NCBI GenBank assembly: GCA_015061005.1 | Contig: SUXJ01000001.1 | Coordinates: forward strand, 1 to 64,000 | Reading direction: 5' to 3' | DNA length: 64,000 bases | Source of the DNA: Bacteroidales bacterium | Lineage (GTDB): Bacteria; Bacteroidota; Bacteroidia; Bacteroidales; Muribaculaceae | In this document: piece after piece, positions 1-9,111 of the stretch | Position numbering within the stretch: position 1 is the stretch's first letter | Layout of the letters: each line of letters starts with the position of its first letter | Program-made: the position numbers and the translations under genes | The notes under the pieces: model-generated | Databases searched by the model: none | The model's input: only the letters and a program-made list of their open reading frames with translations | Told to the model about the DNA's origin: nothing

Positions 1-166
1 CCATCTGCTCTTGCTCGCGGACGTCGCCAATCACGGTCAACTCATTGAAGAAATGCGACGGCTGCAAATCAACGTTTTTGCACTCATATTTCTGCGGCTC
101 TTCGCCAAGCAGTCCGAGCAAACGAGTTCCAACGAACCCACTCGCCCCAATCAATGTAACTTTCAT
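1..166 (-). CDS. NAD-dependent epimerase/dehydratase, N-terminal fragment
   Basis: Only the first 55 codons are in the window; the rest lies off the left edge. Translation from the ATG at 166 gives a beta strand followed by a GASGFVG motif at residues 7-13, the GxxGxxG dinucleotide-binding loop of the extended SDR/epimerase family. It is the last visible gene of the leftward capsule operon and starts 12 bp after the stop of the GT2 gene. The family is well supported by the Rossmann loop. The substrate cannot be read, but a nucleotide-sugar or lipid-linked-sugar epimerase or reductase fits the neighbourhood. Confidence 0.75.
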   Translation of the reverse strand, partial: MKVTLIGASGFVGTRLLGLLGEEPQKYECKNVDLQPSHFFNELTVIGDVREQEQM

Positions 167-178
167 AATCCTATCTTG

Positions 179-991
179 TTATTTACGTAAAAATCTATTA
201 TATACCCATCCTCTAATAAAATTGGGCATCAAATAAACTGCCCCTCTGATGCAGGAATTTTTTACAGCCTCGAAAAATGAAATAAACCCATACTTTTGCA
301 AAGCGAATTGGAAGCGAGCGCTATCCTTGGCATATCGCCAACCTCCTCTGCGTTTAAAAGTTTCGGGCGAAGTGCGAAACCACAATAACGCTTCGGGAAT
401 ATTCGCTAATTGATAGCCATCTTTAATTAATCGCACCCAAAGATACCAATCTTCAAATAGAGGGAAGTGCAGATAACTTCCAACTAATTCTACTGCATTT
501 TTGCGAAAAGCTACAGTAGGATGATTTAGCGGATTTCGTTTGCGGGCAAATTCTTTGATTTCGTCCGGTGTCTCAACAGTAATACGACTAGAAACAACGT
601 TATCAACAGTTTCGATAAATTCATCAATCCACGTACCTGATGCGGCGATTTCCAGATGGTCATTCATAAATGCCACTTGGCGCTCGAAGCGACTTGGTTT
701 GCAGATATCGTCTGTGTCCATTCGTACGACTAAATCATAAGAGCAATGTCTTAGCCCTTCAGCTAAAGCTAGACCCAGACCTTGATTCGTTTCACAAACG
801 ACAACTTTCAGAGAGGAATACTTCATTGCAAACTCCTCAACCACAGACTCAAGCTCATCCGTCAAAGGTCCGTCCTGAACTAATACGACTTCATCCGCGG
901 GTAATGTTTGATTAAAAACGCTATCTAAACTTTGACGCAAAAATTCGGGCCGCTCTTTTTCATAGAGCGACATTAAAACAGAAAATGCCAT
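179..991 (-). CDS. Glycosyltransferase family 2
   Basis: A 270-residue GT-A fold glycosyltransferase expected to add one sugar from a nucleotide donor to the growing capsule repeat unit on the cytoplasmic face of the membrane. The N-terminus has the usual GT2 layout: a beta strand, QSLDSVFNQT, then VQDGP near residues 38-42, and the metal-binding MDTDD at about 91-95. A conserved FEDWYLWVRL segment follows around residue 180, typical of GT2 acceptor-side motifs. The start ATG at 991 leaves a 16-bp gap after the fucosyltransferase stop. Donor and acceptor cannot be deduced. Confidence 0.9.
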   Translation of the reverse strand: MAFSVLMSLYEKERPEFLRQSLDSVFNQTLPADEVVLVQDGPLTDELESVVEEFAMKYSSLKVVVCETNQGLGLALAEGLRHCSYDLVVRMDTDDICKPSRFERQVAFMNDHLEIAASGTWIDEFIETVDNVVSSRITVETPDEIKEFARKRNPLNHPTVAFRKNAVELVGSYLHFPLFEDWYLWVRLIKDGYQLANIPEALLWFRTSPETFKRRGGWRYAKDSARFQFALQKYGFISFFEAVKNSCIRGAVYLMPNFIRGWVYNRFLRK

Positions 992-1007
992 TTTACTACA
1001 AATGTGA

Positions 1008-1877
1008 TTAGGTGATGATTTTTATCCACCTTTCGGCAGTGACATCATTTAAAATATCATTGTTCGTCCATCGTGCAGGACAATATATTATCTCAGCATC
1101 AGAGAGCCATGCTCCCCACCATGAGAATGAGGAATTTGCGATAAGTCCGCCATTGCATTTTGACATTAATTGCATGTCACGAAAGCTATTTGCGCCTTTG
1201 TTCCAATCGACATAAAGAACTTCGCTGTTTCGCAGTTCACTATTTAAGTTCTCTTTACACCAAGTTATATCATTGGAAAATACGATAAAGCGTATAAATC
1301 CATGCTGCATACGGAGTAAGTCTATTCCACGCTTATAATAATTCAGGTTGCAAATGCCACCAAGAATAGGATGGTTGATGTAATCACCTCGACGAATATG
1401 CAAAAAAGCCGTTTTACTGCATGCAATAAACTTTAACGCTTTCAGATTTGATTCGTCATTAATTTCAGGGAAAGTCATGGCATTTACTACCGCAGAGCGA
1501 TGCTTTGAGAAAAACTTTTCACTCTGCCAGTAACCATCGAAATATTTTTTTGTCTTGATAAATTCAAAGGAAAACTCATTAGGGAAATCTGAGTCCCATG
1601 CCATTGATTTGCGTTGAGGCAAGAGTCGCCGCCCGAGTTGCCACAGTCGATAGTGTGCCCATGGGTATGCCGTATGAAGCAACTCATTGACCGACGCAAA
1701 GGGCAGTTTTACGTCAAACAAGTTTGATAACTCGTAGCCATTATGCAAAGGATAACCCCGAAAACACTGAGTGTTTATTTTAACTACTTCTTCAGGAAAT
1801 TCATGTTGCAAAGCCACTGCAAATGCGTATTGAAACATTTGGTTTCCAAGCCCCCCCAAAATATTGACAACTTTCAT
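1008..1877 (-). CDS. GT11 family alpha-1,2-fucosyltransferase-like enzyme
   Basis: A 289-residue protein with the hallmarks of GT11: GGLGNQMFQYA at residues 8-18, HIRRGDY at 160-166 (the GDP-fucose-binding HxRRxD motif), and a C-terminal NSSFSWWGAWL block. The family transfers L-fucose from GDP-fucose in alpha-1,2 linkage, usually to galactose, so the polymer made here probably carries terminal or branch fucose. Length matches the family. It is followed by the GT2 gene and separated from the upstream GT4 gene by 93 bp, the widest gap inside the operon. No promoter was recognised in that gap. Confidence 0.92.
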   Translation of the reverse strand: MKVVNILGGLGNQMFQYAFAVALQHEFPEEVVKINTQCFRGYPLHNGYELSNLFDVKLPFASVNELLHTAYPWAHYRLWQLGRRLLPQRKSMAWDSDFPNEFSFEFIKTKKYFDGYWQSEKFFSKHRSAVVNAMTFPEINDESNLKALKFIACSKTAFLHIRRGDYINHPILGGICNLNYYKRGIDLLRMQHGFIRFIVFSNDITWCKENLNSELRNSEVLYVDWNKGANSFRDMQLMSKCNGGLIANSSFSWWGAWLSDAEIIYCPARWTNNDILNDVTAERWIKIIT

Positions 1878-1970
1878 AAAATCAAAACTTAGATAAAAAA
1901 ATACAGCAACAAAAACAATGATGTATTGTCCTAAAAATTATTTACGACAATATCCGCTGACCCACAATAT

Positions 1971-3023
1971 TTAGTTTGAGTATATTTTAAGATGCCGCTG
2001 ATAGAACCTTTCTGGCGCATAACAATTGTCATATTTCAATCGTATTGCAGCACCCAAAACCTCTTTATTTTCCCATGCATGGCGAATTTTGTGAGTTAAG
2101 TCATTTATGTCGTCAAGCCTAAAAAATGAAACCTCTTCATCACTAAATATCTCTTTAAATACTGGGATATCAGATATTACGCATGTTTTCTTCAGGATTG
2201 CTGCTTCCAAGAGTGAAAGGGGAAAGCCTTCACTTCTACTAGGCATACAGAAGATGTCCACATAATTCAAATATCTGAATCCATCAGAACGACGCCCAAT
2301 AAATAAAATATTGTCGAGAACGTTAATTTCAAAAGCAAATTCTCTTAGATGAGAAATTATTTCCCCATCACCCACTAATATTAAACCAACTTCAGGCATT
2401 TGGGGCAAAGCTTTAATTATTTGCTCAATTCCTTTGCGTTTATTAAAAGCACAAATACAGCCAATAGTAAACTTAAATTTACTTTTAAAGTTTTTTATGA
2501 GGTCAATGTCATTGGGGTCAATGTCATCAATGTTCTCAATTACTCTTGTATTGTAAGCCCAAGTCAATCGATTTGCTTTTATATGACCTCGGAAGTGAGA
2601 TATTGCTGTATGCCCCAGAACTATGACCTTATCCGCACGACATGTTGCAGCTATAGTTAATCGCGAAGTAAAAAAAGATTTTAAGGGACCATATAAATAT
2701 TTGTGATCTTCGAATATAAAGCTATGAATGGTCGAAAAATATTTGGGTCTTTTCTTTGTGCAAAGTGGTAAATGCATGAATAAATATAAGTCAGGCATTA
2801 AACCATGAGAATGAACTACATCAAATTCCGAGAGGTCAATATTTGTCAATAAATTGATGCGTTGACAATAACAATGACTAGAAAACCTTTTATCTTCACT
2901 TTTGTTTTTAAAGTAAAATACACTACATTGGTGACCATGCAGCACCATAACTTTAACTAGATCCAGAACAACGTTAATCGGACCGGCATTTGCCGTAGAT
3001 GTAATGAAATATGCAATGTTCAT
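1971..3023 (-). CDS. Glycosyltransferase family 4
   Basis: A 350-residue GT-B fold enzyme. The N-terminal half has a short loop ending in AGPINVVLDL, like the nucleotide-sugar side of GT4 proteins, and HSHG around residue 70. The C-terminal donor domain contains LILVGDGE and the SRSEGFPLSLLEA block, the GT4 EX7E signature. It should add a sugar to the lipid-linked capsule intermediate. Codon use is strongly AT-rich, like the adjacent polymerase and unlike upxY. The gap to the upstream EpsG-like gene is 14 bp, so they are almost certainly co-transcribed. Confidence 0.9.
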   Translation of the reverse strand: MNIAYFITSTANAGPINVVLDLVKVMVLHGHQCSVFYFKNKSEDKRFSSHCYCQRINLLTNIDLSEFDVVHSHGLMPDLYLFMHLPLCTKKRPKYFSTIHSFIFEDHKYLYGPLKSFFTSRLTIAATCRADKVIVLGHTAISHFRGHIKANRLTWAYNTRVIENIDDIDPNDIDLIKNFKSKFKFTIGCICAFNKRKGIEQIIKALPQMPEVGLILVGDGEIISHLREFAFEINVLDNILFIGRRSDGFRYLNYVDIFCMPSRSEGFPLSLLEAAILKKTCVISDIPVFKEIFSDEEVSFFRLDDINDLTHKIRHAWENKEVLGAAIRLKYDNCYAPERFYQRHLKIYSN

Positions 3024-3037
3024 AATCTTATGAGGCG

Positions 3038-4306
3038 TTATTGATTTCGCAATTCACCTTCGCTGTTAATATTGCGGTTAATCCAATCTTGAGAATATGA
3101 GTGAGAATCGTACAAGAGGATTGGAGATAACAATGCCTTATATGGAGTGGATACATTGGTAAGCGGCTCTCGCTGAGTATATACATAAGTAGCAAACACA
3201 CATATAAATGCAGCGCACGAAACTTTTAGTTTGCGCAATTCTTTCTTTGTAGATTTTAGTGAAACTAATTGAGCCACGAATAAAATTGCAATTGCAATAT
3301 TACTATAGCGCAGCAATATGGTATATGATGAAAAGGAAATTGACAAAACTATTAACAACATAAATCCTAAGTTTTGCAAATAGTCTTGTTTATCGCTTAT
3401 TACGAAATAAGCTAATGGTATAACCGGTAGGATTCTCAGAACTGTAAAAATTAAACCTCCAACTGAAGCCGTAGCCATTAAAGAGTCTGTGTTCCATTTC
3501 CCTTCTATATATACATTTATGTTGTTAGACATTAAATCATTAGTGGGAAAAAGGGCTGAAAGAATGTCGCCGATACCAGAATGGGAAAGAATAATCAGTA
3601 CAAATATTATACTAAATTTTACCCATCTTTTTAAACGGACATATTGTAAAAAGAAAGTTCCGAATATGCATGGTACTACCATGAGTATCGAAAAATGCAT
3701 GCAGCATGCAACAGAAAGCCATAATATTCCCCACTTAATTCTTTTACGGAATAACTGATACATAGCTATAATTACAATTGTGGATGCTATGCCAAATCTT
3801 ATTCCATTGCATAAAGTGAACAAACGAATTATAAATAAAATACATATTACACCAACAACATAAGTTTTTTTGTTATTAGAGAGAACTTTTGAATGCTTAA
3901 TAATATCAATATACATCCAAGCATAGAGCCAATAACATATTAAGAATATAATTAATTTGAAAGCCTCATAGGTACAGCCTATATTATTGAAAACACAAGA
4001 AAGCCAATAGTATAAGAAATCCTTTTCGGAATAAAAAAGTGAAGAAAAATCAAAATCGAATGAAGTACTGTTTAAGTAAAGAATTCGATATCTATAAGAA
4101 TCACTTAATGGAGGGAAAAATGCTCCTAAAATCGGAAATAAAGAGGCGAGAATGTAAATATATCTATAATTTCGTCGAAGGACTTGTGACCATGCTATTA
4201 TAAACCCCAATATGGGAGAAAATATAAAAACCAGCCAGTTTAAATAAACTTGACTACATTTGCGTGTGCTTAATGTGTATTGATTGCTAATAATATGTTC
4301 TCCCAT
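3038..4306 (-). CDS. EpsG/Wzy-like polysaccharide polymerase
   Basis: A 422-residue, very hydrophobic and AT-rich integral membrane protein with about ten to twelve predicted membrane spans and a periplasmic SDSYRYRILY segment after the second span. This pattern is that of the EpsG family, which occupies the Wzy polymerase slot in many Bacteroidales capsule loci. It would join flipped repeat units in the periplasm, working with the Wzx protein encoded at 7573-9111. The ATG at 4306 overlaps the end of the upstream GT4 gene by 37 bp. A later start is possible but would lose little. Family call from topology and motif style, not from an alignment. Confidence 0.75.
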   Translation of the reverse strand: MGEHIISNQYTLSTRKCSQVYLNWLVFIFSPILGFIIAWSQVLRRNYRYIYILASLFPILGAFFPPLSDSYRYRILYLNSTSFDFDFSSLFYSEKDFLYYWLSCVFNNIGCTYEAFKLIIFLICYWLYAWMYIDIIKHSKVLSNNKKTYVVGVICILFIIRLFTLCNGIRFGIASTIVIIAMYQLFRKRIKWGILWLSVACCMHFSILMVVPCIFGTFFLQYVRLKRWVKFSIIFVLIILSHSGIGDILSALFPTNDLMSNNINVYIEGKWNTDSLMATASVGGLIFTVLRILPVIPLAYFVISDKQDYLQNLGFMLLIVLSISFSSYTILLRYSNIAIAILFVAQLVSLKSTKKELRKLKVSCAAFICVFATYVYTQREPLTNVSTPYKALLSPILLYDSHSYSQDWINRNINSEGELRNQ

Positions 4307-5421
4307 TTATGCAATATGTTAGTTAATGAGAAACGACTTGATAACTTTAACGCGGAAAGTGCGAGTTGTTCGCGATATTCTTTGTTGCTTGTAAGTGATA
4401 AGAGTGTATTTGCGAATTCATTTATATTACCAGATTCTGTAATCAAACCATTTTGTCCATGAATAATAATATCGGTTACGGCTGAATATGAATTCATTAC
4501 AATAGGCACAACTCCGCATTGTTGAGCTTCAAGAAGGGTCATACCAAACCCTTCCGAGGCAGATGTCATTAACAATATAGAACTTTCCTTATAATAGTGT
4601 AAGGGATCTTGTTGTCCGTAGAAGAAAATGCGATTCAGATTCATTTTAGAAGCTATGCGTTTATATGTATTTAAATCCGGGCCATCACCAATGAATAATA
4701 GTTTCCAATCCGGAATATGTTGACTAACATGTGACCAAACATCTAAAACACGAAGTAGCCTTTTGGGGGTTTCTCCCATTCTACTTACAACCAAAACTTG
4801 CTTTTTCTTTGTCGTAATAATCTCGGGAGAGAAATTTTCGCTATAGGTATTCGGATTTTCGATAGCAATTACTTTAGATGACTCTGTGATATTAATAAGT
4901 TGTAAATATTCCGGAATAAAGTTAGGAGACAAAAGAATGATCTTGTCAACTAATGCATAGATTTTTTGGTGAGCTATCTTGTCAAAAGGCCTGATTTTTA
5001 AATATAACTCTTTTAGACAAGACCTTATGACTAATTTCGGCATCCGCCAATCTCGGTATTTCAGTACATGGCGAGAAGCTAGGGGGTCGATGTGTAGATA
5101 GTTATAGAGTACGAATGAATATTTATCTCGTAGTTTTGATATAACTTTAGTGATTTGTAAATTATTCCCTATTTGATTAATCACAACATTGATTGAGTTT
5201 CTACTAATGAGATGGCGTATATCTTTTTCGCCAGTAGCAATGTCTGTAACAAATACACATTTGACAAACGGATTCACAACAAGAGACTCAGCTTTGTCTT
5301 GAAAGTGAATGCAAAAATTATTATGACCCAATCTTTGCAATTCAGTCGCAATCGTATACGTAACACGTTGCACCCCTCCGCTACATGGATTTAGACCAGT
5401 TTGGATGAATAATATGTTCAT
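4270..5421 (-). CDS. Glycosyltransferase family 4
   Basis: A 383-residue GT-B enzyme. The N-terminus reads LNPCSGGVQRVTYTIA, the glycine-rich GT4 acceptor-side loop. The C-terminal domain has LLFIGDGPDL and SASEGFGMTLLEAQQCG, the EX7E signature with its two glutamates. It shares the A of TAATG with the stop of the pyruvyl transferase, so translation is probably coupled. It also overlaps the EpsG-like gene by 37 bp. The role is transfer of one sugar in repeat-unit assembly; the specific sugar is unknown. Confidence 0.92.
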   Translation of the reverse strand: MNILFIQTGLNPCSGGVQRVTYTIATELQRLGHNNFCIHFQDKAESLVVNPFVKCVFVTDIATGEKDIRHLISRNSINVVINQIGNNLQITKVISKLRDKYSFVLYNYLHIDPLASRHVLKYRDWRMPKLVIRSCLKELYLKIRPFDKIAHQKIYALVDKIILLSPNFIPEYLQLINITESSKVIAIENPNTYSENFSPEIITTKKKQVLVVSRMGETPKRLLRVLDVWSHVSQHIPDWKLLFIGDGPDLNTYKRIASKMNLNRIFFYGQQDPLHYYKESSILLMTSASEGFGMTLLEAQQCGVVPIVMNSYSAVTDIIIHGQNGLITESGNINEFANTLLSLTSNKEYREQLALSALKLSSRFSLTNILHKWENILLAINTH

Positions 5422-6446
5422 TAACCCACAATTTTTCTAAGGATATTTTTTGAATCTTCCTGTAAGGATTTTAATCGTTCTTTTACATCGGTATAATTGA
5501 TTTTCACATTAAAAAGAATCTCAATATCTGATGTAGATGAAACGTATCTGGATTGAAGTCCTAATGTTCTTAATAAGTCTAAAATGCGTGATGATCTTCC
5601 TGAGACACCAGGGAGAACAATAAACTGGCGATTAAATAAAATGGAGAAAACAGTACCATGAAAAGAATCGGTGATTACTAAATCTGCCTCATAAATTGAT
5701 TGAAGCCAACTTTGAGGATTTAGTTTTTTTGAGTTAAATCCTCGTAAATCCGGCAATGATGGAATTATTTTGCCATTTATTTGGTTTATATCGCTGTTGG
5801 GGCTCTTTGATAATTGTCGTAGAAAATTTTTCCACTCTGCATTCTGAACCAATTTATAAGTGACTATTTTTTTTACTTGAGGATCACAGAGTTTTTTTTT
5901 AAGTGCAAATCTACGTTCAAAATCGTCGATTAGAAAACACGGATCGAGTACGTGCGTGGCTGGAAGGTCAAAGACTTCTTGTAAGATGTTAACACCGGTT
6001 TGCTCTCGCACAGAGATATATGCAAAGCGATTTAATAAATCCCTAACTTCAGTGGTTAAACTTTTGAAAGTCCAATTATTAACACCAAAACTAGCACTAT
6101 AGGCTGCTATTTTAGAATTTTCAGGAGCGAATGAAACGAAATATTCTTTCCATCGATCAAGTGTTATTTGTGGATTCCAAACTTGATCACTTCCAACCAA
6201 ATAAATATCTACAGGATGAGTTAAATCATCAGTCCTATAAGGGAGTTTATTTTTTATAAATTGATTCACCTTTGGTGCGCAAATGCATCGCTTAATTCGC
6301 CTGGCAAATGTCCTTTGATTTAGAGGTATATGGAAAAGCAAAGGTGTGTGTCCGACACATTTTAGATATTCACAAAGCGAATAACACTGTAGTAATGCTC
6401 CTGCATTAACAACATCGTAAATTGTAATGATACCTATTTTAGCCAT
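5421..6446 (-). CDS. Polysaccharide pyruvyl transferase family protein
   Basis: A 341-residue protein with the pyruvyl-transferase family layout: N-terminal GIITIYDVVNAGALLQCYSL, the YLVGSDQVWNP block near residue 85, VLDPCFL in the middle, and VITDSFHGTVFSILF near the C-terminus, the GT-B-like phosphoenolpyruvate-binding region. Members add pyruvate ketals to capsule or S-layer sugars, giving negative charge. It lies 2 bp after the stop of the Fe-S/F420-dehydrogenase-like gene. These two families often sit together in Bacteroidales polysaccharide loci. Confidence 0.9.
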   Translation of the reverse strand: MAKIGIITIYDVVNAGALLQCYSLCEYLKCVGHTPLLFHIPLNQRTFARRIKRCICAPKVNQFIKNKLPYRTDDLTHPVDIYLVGSDQVWNPQITLDRWKEYFVSFAPENSKIAAYSASFGVNNWTFKSLTTEVRDLLNRFAYISVREQTGVNILQEVFDLPATHVLDPCFLIDDFERRFALKKKLCDPQVKKIVTYKLVQNAEWKNFLRQLSKSPNSDINQINGKIIPSLPDLRGFNSKKLNPQSWLQSIYEADLVITDSFHGTVFSILFNRQFIVLPGVSGRSSRILDLLRTLGLQSRYVSSTSDIEILFNVKINYTDVKERLKSLQEDSKNILRKIVG

Positions 6447-6448
6447 TC

Positions 6449-7576
6449 TTATTTAATTTTTAGAGCAATTCGAAGGAGAATTCCGGGAAGTGTGTTTGGA
6501 GACATTAAATGTTGAGCCTCTGCAAATCGTTGTTCTTTCTGTAATTTCAAGGCTTTGTTTCTCGTAGGAATATATTTAACAAGAGGATATCGGCCTCCGA
6601 GCAAGTTTGGATTGCCAGCAACTATAGCATCAATAGTTGTCTGTCTTGATTGTAAAGATTCGTGAACTAACTCCAGCGCCTTTTGGCTGCGAACTATTGC
6701 CACAGAAAGCCCTTTAGCGTGTTGGTCCCGATTTGTAGTGTCCGCCCAAAAATCCCCTATGGTGATGTCGGCAACACGTTCCTCACCATTGAATTGACAA
6801 TTGAGACAATTTGCGCGTTTAAGAAGTTTTGAGGAAAATGTGTTGAGGACCGGATTGTCTAATCCAAGATTTTCGATGAACCCATCTGAACATTGCATTT
6901 TTAGGGCGTATTTAAATCCTTGAGCTCGCCATCCGTTTTCTTTATCGCGGAAACTAGCTATGGCGGTATATTTGCCGCTGTTTTTTAATGCTAACATAGG
7001 GAGCATGGTGGATAGACCTCCACAGATTGTATCAACTGTGATTAGGTTAGGATAGGGTTTATCTCCAAGGAAAGCCTTTAATCCAGCCACTTGGCAACTC
7101 AGTCCACTGAACAGCACCATGCGCCCTTGGATAAGTAGGTGTCGAACTATCCGATAAATCCCACGCGTGTCGCTATGCTGATATTTACTGCCTAAAAGTG
7201 GAATAAGATCAGAAGCAGTTTCTGCAGTAGAGTGGATAATGTCAAAACCTTTGATTGTAGCGCCGACGGCTACTCCGCCGCCTTCAATGATTTGAGATGC
7301 CATTGCTCCAAACGCTCCTCCGGAAGCGCATTTGCGTCGCAAATCATCATTGATAGTCCATACTGCTAATGACGAAATTATTTTTTGACGTTGCGGAGGC
7401 GTGAGAATAGGACACGACTTCGTGCATAATCCGCAATTGGTGCATGCATCAATATTTACTGCCTTAATTTTGAAAAATCCGCTTTGTTCGTCGAGTATCG
7501 CATCAAGGACTCTGTGAGAGCAAGCATCAATGCATGCCATGCAAGCTGAACACTTGGAAGTAGGGGCTAATTTCAT
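6449..7576 (-). CDS. 4Fe-4S / coenzyme F420 dehydrogenase beta-subunit-like protein
   Basis: A 375-residue protein with two N-terminal ferredoxin clusters, CSACMACIDAC at residues 9-19 and CTNCGLCTKSC at 45-55. These are followed by the F420 hydrogenase/dehydrogenase beta-subunit N-terminal and C-terminal domains, including GDFWADT near residue 270. Bacteroidales are not known to make F420, so the flavoprotein fold is probably reused for a redox step on a sugar or on pyruvyl metabolism; that is inference. It overlaps wzx by 4 bp (ATGA) and is followed at once by the pyruvyl transferase. Confidence 0.88.
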   Translation of the reverse strand: MKLAPTSKCSACMACIDACSHRVLDAILDEQSGFFKIKAVNIDACTNCGLCTKSCPILTPPQRQKIISSLAVWTINDDLRRKCASGGAFGAMASQIIEGGGVAVGATIKGFDIIHSTAETASDLIPLLGSKYQHSDTRGIYRIVRHLLIQGRMVLFSGLSCQVAGLKAFLGDKPYPNLITVDTICGGLSTMLPMLALKNSGKYTAIASFRDKENGWRAQGFKYALKMQCSDGFIENLGLDNPVLNTFSSKLLKRANCLNCQFNGEERVADITIGDFWADTTNRDQHAKGLSVAIVRSQKALELVHESLQSRQTTIDAIVAGNPNLLGGRYPLVKYIPTRNKALKLQKEQRFAEAQHLMSPNTLPGILLRIALKIK

Positions 7577-9111
7577 GCAGACTGTTTCTTTTTAAATGGG
7601 ATGAACTTATTGAGCATGGCGCGCTCTGCAGAAGTCATGCACACGAAATAGATATATATAATTTCGGCAATAAATGTAAGCACAAAAGCAGTTGTTATCC
7701 GTGAAAAAGAAGTATTGCTCCACAGAGGCGATAAAGCCCAAAATACAGCAGTGAGTATCGCAATTTGTACAATGGGCAGAGAGAATGCCCGCCAAAGATA
7801 TTGCCGAACGTTGAATTTAATTAGTGAACGTGTAATAATCAAGCGCGCCATAGTGGCAAAAAATGCTAACGCAATCATGATATACATTGCCCAATATGGG
7901 TTGGTCGAAAACTTGAAGGCAATTATCGTCAATGGAATATTCAGAAGGTTAATGCTCGCTACGGTTATTTGGTATTTTTTTATATTGTCTGAGGCCATTG
8001 CAGCAGTCATCAGGCAACCGGAAAGTGGCGTAAACATTGTCGCGACAAGGATTAGTTGGCAGAAGCCCACGGTGTAATTTGGCACTTCCGTTAACCAAAT
8101 CTCTAACAATGGTTTCATAAAAATTCCACAAGGTACAGCTAATGCAGCCAACATAAAGAAGCATAGGCGAGTTCCATTGATAATAAGTGAGTTTAGGTGC
8201 GCTGAATCATTTGCCGCATAACTTTTAATAATTTGGGGGTTAAGTGCTTGCTGAAAGTTAGTGGCAAGCGATGAGACTGCAGCATTTACCTGCATCGCTA
8301 TTCCTCGAGCTGCGTTTACAATAAGTCCGAAGAAATAGTTTAAAACCATGTTGACTCCCACTCCGATACAAACAGAAGAGAATGCTCCAAGCAGATTCCA
8401 ACCTGAGTATTGTAGAATGCTTCTTACTGTGCACCATTGCCATGAGGAACTATATCTACATTCTTGGAATTGTGTCTTAGCGATGATAATGTAGGTGAAT
8501 TGGCTGATTGCTGTTGCGCAAAACATTAACAACGCATAGTTGGTTAATTTATTTCCGGGAAGATACGCCGTTGCATAGGCGGCTCCCAATTGTAGCAATC
8601 CTTCTATCAAACTGAGATAGGCAAAGATGTCCATCTTTTCATTTGCAAGAATTGAAGAAGTATAAGGGGTTGACAATGTTTTCGCAATAAACTGAAAGAG
8701 TGCAAATTGAAATACAATTTGTGCAGCTGAAATTCGCGATTCTGGAGCATTTAATTGGTTCGCCACATACCATACGCCGAAAATTTCGCCAAATATGAGG
8801 ATGAAAAGTGCAAGAATCCCTTGAACAAGTAAGATTGAGGAGAACACTCCTCGCTCATTTCTTCTGTTAACTTCAAGCCCTTTCTCATAACTCTGATAAC
8901 GCATGGCTGCTGCTGCCATGGAAGCGTTAATGAACCCCAGAAAAGCAGCAATGCCTCCCACCAATGAGTAGATGCCAAAGTCTTCTTCGCCAAGAGCCTC
9001 AAGCACAATACGCATTGCAAACAAATTCACACCCATGAGAATGAGCATGCGGATATAGAGCATGGCGGTGTTTTTGGCGATGCGGGTGTTGCTTGTTGTT
9101 GGGGTGGTCAT
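7573..9111 (-). CDS. Wzx-type lipid-linked oligosaccharide flippase
   Basis: A 512-residue polytopic membrane protein with 12-14 hydrophobic spans. It begins TSNTRIAKNTAMLYIRML followed by EDFGIYSLVGGIAAFLGFIN, typical of the polysaccharide-biosynthesis (MOP/MATE) flippase superfamily. It should move undecaprenyl-linked repeat units across the inner membrane for polymerisation by the EpsG-like protein. It is translationally coupled to the gene upstream (ATGA, 9108-9111) and to the Fe-S gene downstream (ATGA, 7573-7576). The first 40 bp after the start are still GC-rich like the head genes; the rest is more AT-rich. Confidence 0.92.
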   Translation of the reverse strand: MTTPTTSNTRIAKNTAMLYIRMLILMGVNLFAMRIVLEALGEEDFGIYSLVGGIAAFLGFINASMAAAAMRYQSYEKGLEVNRRNERGVFSSILLVQGILALFILIFGEIFGVWYVANQLNAPESRISAAQIVFQFALFQFIAKTLSTPYTSSILANEKMDIFAYLSLIEGLLQLGAAYATAYLPGNKLTNYALLMFCATAISQFTYIIIAKTQFQECRYSSSWQWCTVRSILQYSGWNLLGAFSSVCIGVGVNMVLNYFFGLIVNAARGIAMQVNAAVSSLATNFQQALNPQIIKSYAANDSAHLNSLIINGTRLCFFMLAALAVPCGIFMKPLLEIWLTEVPNYTVGFCQLILVATMFTPLSGCLMTAAMASDNIKKYQITVASINLLNIPLTIIAFKFSTNPYWAMYIMIALAFFATMARLIITRSLIKFNVRQYLWRAFSLPIVQIAILTAVFWALSPLWSNTSFSRITTAFVLTFIAEIIYIYFVCMTSAERAMLNKFIPFKKKQSA

